Assembly: GCA_020696915.1 (NCBI GenBank)
Contig: JAJFMR010000131.1
Span: 1 to 7,642, forward strand
DNA length: 7,642 bases
From: Rhizobiaceae bacterium
GTDB taxonomy: Bacteria; Pseudomonadota; Alphaproteobacteria; Rhizobiales; Rhizobiaceae
Direction: 5' to 3'
Below the pieces are notes generated by a model. It did not search any database and had not been told where the DNA came from. It saw nothing but the letters and a program-made list of their open reading frames with translations. The translations under genes and the position numbers were made by a program. This document shows positions 6,007-7,642 of this stretch, piece by piece (position 1 is the first letter of the stretch; every line of letters begins with the position of its first letter).

Positions 6007-6792
6007 TCATGACCTGCCGGCGTCGGATATGTCGCGATAGGCCTTCTGAGCCGCCTGGCGCATGAAACCCTGATCGGAAGCTATGATGAAGGTGGTTGCG
6101 CCCATCTCGCCGAAGCGTTTCGCGTCGTCGGCGTTGGCCACCAGCATGGCGACGGGCTTGCCGGCCTGTCTGGCGGCGGCGATGATCCTGTTGCAGACGT
6201 CGAGGATTAACGGTGCGTCCATGGCGGGGGCGCCGAGCGCCACCGTCAGGTCGCCGCGGCCGATGAAGACCCCGTCGAGGCCATCTGTGGAAACGATCGC
6301 CTCGATCTCGTCGAGCGCTTCCGGGTCCTCGATCATTGCAATGAAGGTCACGCTGTCGTCCTGTGCGCCGACGTGATCCCAGACGCCCGCCGCGCCGAAA
6401 CCGCCGGCCCGCGTCGTGTTGGAGAAACCGCGGCGGCCGCCCCGGTAGCGGCATGCGGAGGCGATTTCCAGCGCCTTGGCCGCGCTCGACACGTGCGGGA
6501 CGAGAACGCCGGTCGCGCCGTCGTCGAGGACCGAGAGGATTTTTGCAGCAGTCGGCTCCGCGACGCGAACGATGCCGGCGGTTCCCGCGGCGCGGGCCGC
6601 CAGCAGCGCGCCGTCGATCGCCACCCGATCCCACGGCGCGTGCTCTTCGTCGATCACGACGAACTCGAAGCCGACAGCCCCGATTATCTCGACCGGATGC
6701 GTGGCGGGTGTCTTGATGAAGGTGCCGATGAGGCGTTCACCGGCGATGAAGCGGCGGCGAAAGCTGGTGGACGCGGTGCTGGTTTCAGGCAT
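6007..6792 (-). CDS. HpcH/HpaI family aldolase/citrate lyase
   Basis: This 261-residue enzyme is a class II, divalent-metal-dependent aldolase of the HpcH/HpaI family, which cleaves 4-hydroxy-2-oxo acids to pyruvate (or a related oxoacid) and an aldehyde. The family's catalytic residues are visible: His51 in DEEHAPWD (48-55), Arg76 in the IVRV strand, metal ligands Glu155 in MIEDPEAL (153-160) and Asp181 in GRGDL (178-182). The GVLVPHV strand (95-101) and the CRYRGGRRG segment (114-122) are also typical. The ATG at 6792 is preceded by AAGGAG (6803-6808) with a 10-nt spacer. It lies 24 bp after the TRAP permease gene, and its stop TGA overlaps a possible ATG of the DUF6282 gene. Reported relatives act on aromatic meta-cleavage products or sugar-acid derivatives such as 2-keto-3-deoxy acids; sequence alone does not choose between these. 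Confidence 0.9.
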   Translation of the reverse strand: MPETSTASTSFRRRFIAGERLIGTFIKTPATHPVEIIGAVGFEFVVIDEEHAPWDRVAIDGALLAARAAGTAGIVRVAEPTAAKILSVLDDGATGVLVPHVSSAAKALEIASACRYRGGRRGFSNTTRAGGFGAAGVWDHVGAQDDSVTFIAMIEDPEALDEIEAIVSTDGLDGVFIGRGDLTVALGAPAMDAPLILDVCNRIIAAARQAGKPVAMLVANADDAKRFGEMGATTFIIASDQGFMRQAAQKAYRDISDAGRS

Positions 6793-6802
6793 CGGGTGAC
6801 AA

Positions 6803-6808
6803 CTCCTT
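6803..6808 (-). promoter_or_regulatory. Ribosome binding site of the aldolase gene
   Basis: AAGGAG on the minus strand, 10 nt upstream of the ATG at 6792, in the 24-bp gap after the TRAP permease stop codon. It is a strong site for internal translation initiation within an operon mRNA. Confidence 0.65.
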
Positions 6809-6816
6809 GAAGTCTA

Positions 6817-7642
6817 TCAATTTACCGGCAGCATGGCGTGCGGCAGCAACAATGAGACGGGAGCGACGGCAGCCACCAGCACGAGGACCAGAATGCAGAT
6901 CGCGATCAGTGGCAGTGCCTCGCGTGCGACCTTGGTGAGCGTCTGTACCGATGCCGCGCAGACAATGAAAAGCAGGATGCCGACTGGCGGCGTGGCCATG
7001 CCGATGACGACGTTTATCACGACCATGGTGCCGAACTGGACCGGATCCATTCCAATCATGTTCTGGAACTGCAGCAGGATCGGCATGGTCAGAATGAGAA
7101 TCGAGATCGGCTCAAGGAACATGCCCAGGATCAGCAGCACCACGTTGAGGAGGATCGTCACCACGAGCGGATCCTCGCTGATCGAAAGCACCGCCGACGC
7201 AATCGTCGTCGGCACCTGCTCGAGCGTGAAGACGAAGGCGACGATGCTCGCCATGGCGGTTATGAAGAGGATCGAGGAGCTGACGAGAGTTGTGGCGATC
7301 ATCGACTCCCACATGCGGCGGAGGGTGAGGTCGCGATAGGCGAATCCGACGAGCAGTGCGTAGAGGACGGCCACTGCGGCGGCTTCGGTCGCCGTGAAGA
7401 TTCCCGTCTTGATGCCGACGACGATGATCAGCGGCAAGATCAGCGCCGGAACGGTGCGCAGCGTCGCCTTGCGCCGCTCGGCCCAGTCCATCTTCGGCGT
7501 TATCGGGAAACCGTCGCGCCGCGCCCGCCACGACGCATAGATGAGCAGACCTCCGACGATCAGCAGGCCCGGCCCGACCCCGGCCAGGAAAAGTTGCCCG
7601 ATCGACGTGCCTGACAGGACGCCGTAAATGATCATTGTGATC
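6817..7642 (-). CDS. TRAP transporter large permease DctM, C-terminal part
   Basis: This is the C-terminal part (about 275 codons) of the large membrane subunit of a tripartite ATP-independent periplasmic transporter, which uses a sodium or proton gradient to import organic acids captured by a DctP-type binding protein. The frame is open to the window edge; the visible Met at 7635 is internal, since the preceding ITM and the following IIYGVLSGTSIG match the mid-protein PSIxMxIYG region of DctM. Family landmarks are GIFTATEAAAVAVLYALLVG, GMFLEPISILILTMPILL and GMATPPVG. Six or more hydrophobic spans are visible, ending in a hydrophobic C-terminus. Full DctM proteins have about 425 residues, so roughly 150 are missing. 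DctQ and DctP genes probably lie further to the right. Placement 24 bp before the aldolase suggests the transporter feeds the pathway encoded downstream. Confidence 0.93.
   Translation of the reverse strand, partial: ITMIIYGVLSGTSIGQLFLAGVGPGLLIVGGLLIYASWRARRDGFPITPKMDWAERRKATLRTVPALILPLIIVVGIKTGIFTATEAAAVAVLYALLVGFAYRDLTLRRMWESMIATTLVSSSILFITAMASIVAFVFTLEQVPTTIASAVLSISEDPLVVTILLNVVLLILGMFLEPISILILTMPILLQFQNMIGMDPVQFGTMVVINVVIGMATPPVGILLFIVCAASVQTLTKVAREALPLIAICILVLVLVAAVAPVSLLLPHAMLPVN

Noticed and set aside
5030..6634. 534-codon minus-strand reading that would fuse an N-terminal extension to the DUF6282 protein
   Set aside because: The extension (6011-6634) lies out of frame over the aldolase gene and is Arg/Gly-rich shadow sequence; the real start is at 5974 or 6010.
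1..7642. Search for CRISPR repeats, transposase or integrase genes, tRNAs, toxin-antitoxin pairs and defence genes
   Set aside because: None was seen. The genes fit metabolic, transport and stress functions, and nothing in the codon pattern I can judge by eye marks an island.

Overview
The window looks like chromosomal DNA from a high-GC alphaproteobacterium, most likely a member of the Hyphomicrobiales (Rhizobiales) close to Mesorhizobium or other Phyllobacteriaceae. This rests on the rhizobial type of ThiQ, the RpoH2-type sigma factor preceded by a GGAAC-N16-CGTT promoter of the EcfG/RpoE general-stress class, and the alphaproteobacterial form of the M48 lipoprotein peptidase. It is an impression from motifs and remembered protein families; no database search was run.

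Layout. The plus strand (1-2416) carries thiQ, the ATPase of the thiamine ABC importer and probably the last gene of a thiBPQ operon. A 144-bp gap follows, then a TTG-started, lipobox-bearing M48 metallopeptidase with a LysM-like C-terminus. This gene converges, with a 33-bp gap, on a minus-strand rpoH-family sigma gene (2450-3316). The sigma gene has a leader of about 100 nt and a well-matched EcfG-type promoter at 3427-3451.

The rest (3517-7642) is one run of five minus-strand genes with gaps of at most about 32 bp. In transcription order they are: the C-terminal part of a TRAP transporter large permease (cut by the window edge), an HpcH/HpaI-type class II aldolase, a DUF6282-type amidohydrolase-like protein, a flavodoxin-fold NAD(P)H:quinone oxidoreductase-like protein and an SDR dehydrogenase. 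The spacing, including a possible ATGA stop/start overlap, suggests a single catabolic operon that imports an organic acid, opens or hydrolyses it, oxidises or reduces it, and cleaves it to pyruvate or another oxoacid plus an aldehyde. The substrate cannot be read from the sequence.

There are no tRNA or rRNA genes, CRISPR arrays, insertion sequences or phage genes. The numerous long ORFs antisense to the genes are GC-rich shadows. The two points most worth following are the uncharacterised five-gene catabolic operon and the EcfG-type promoter with structured leader in front of the rpoH2-like gene, which links general stress control to heat-shock control.
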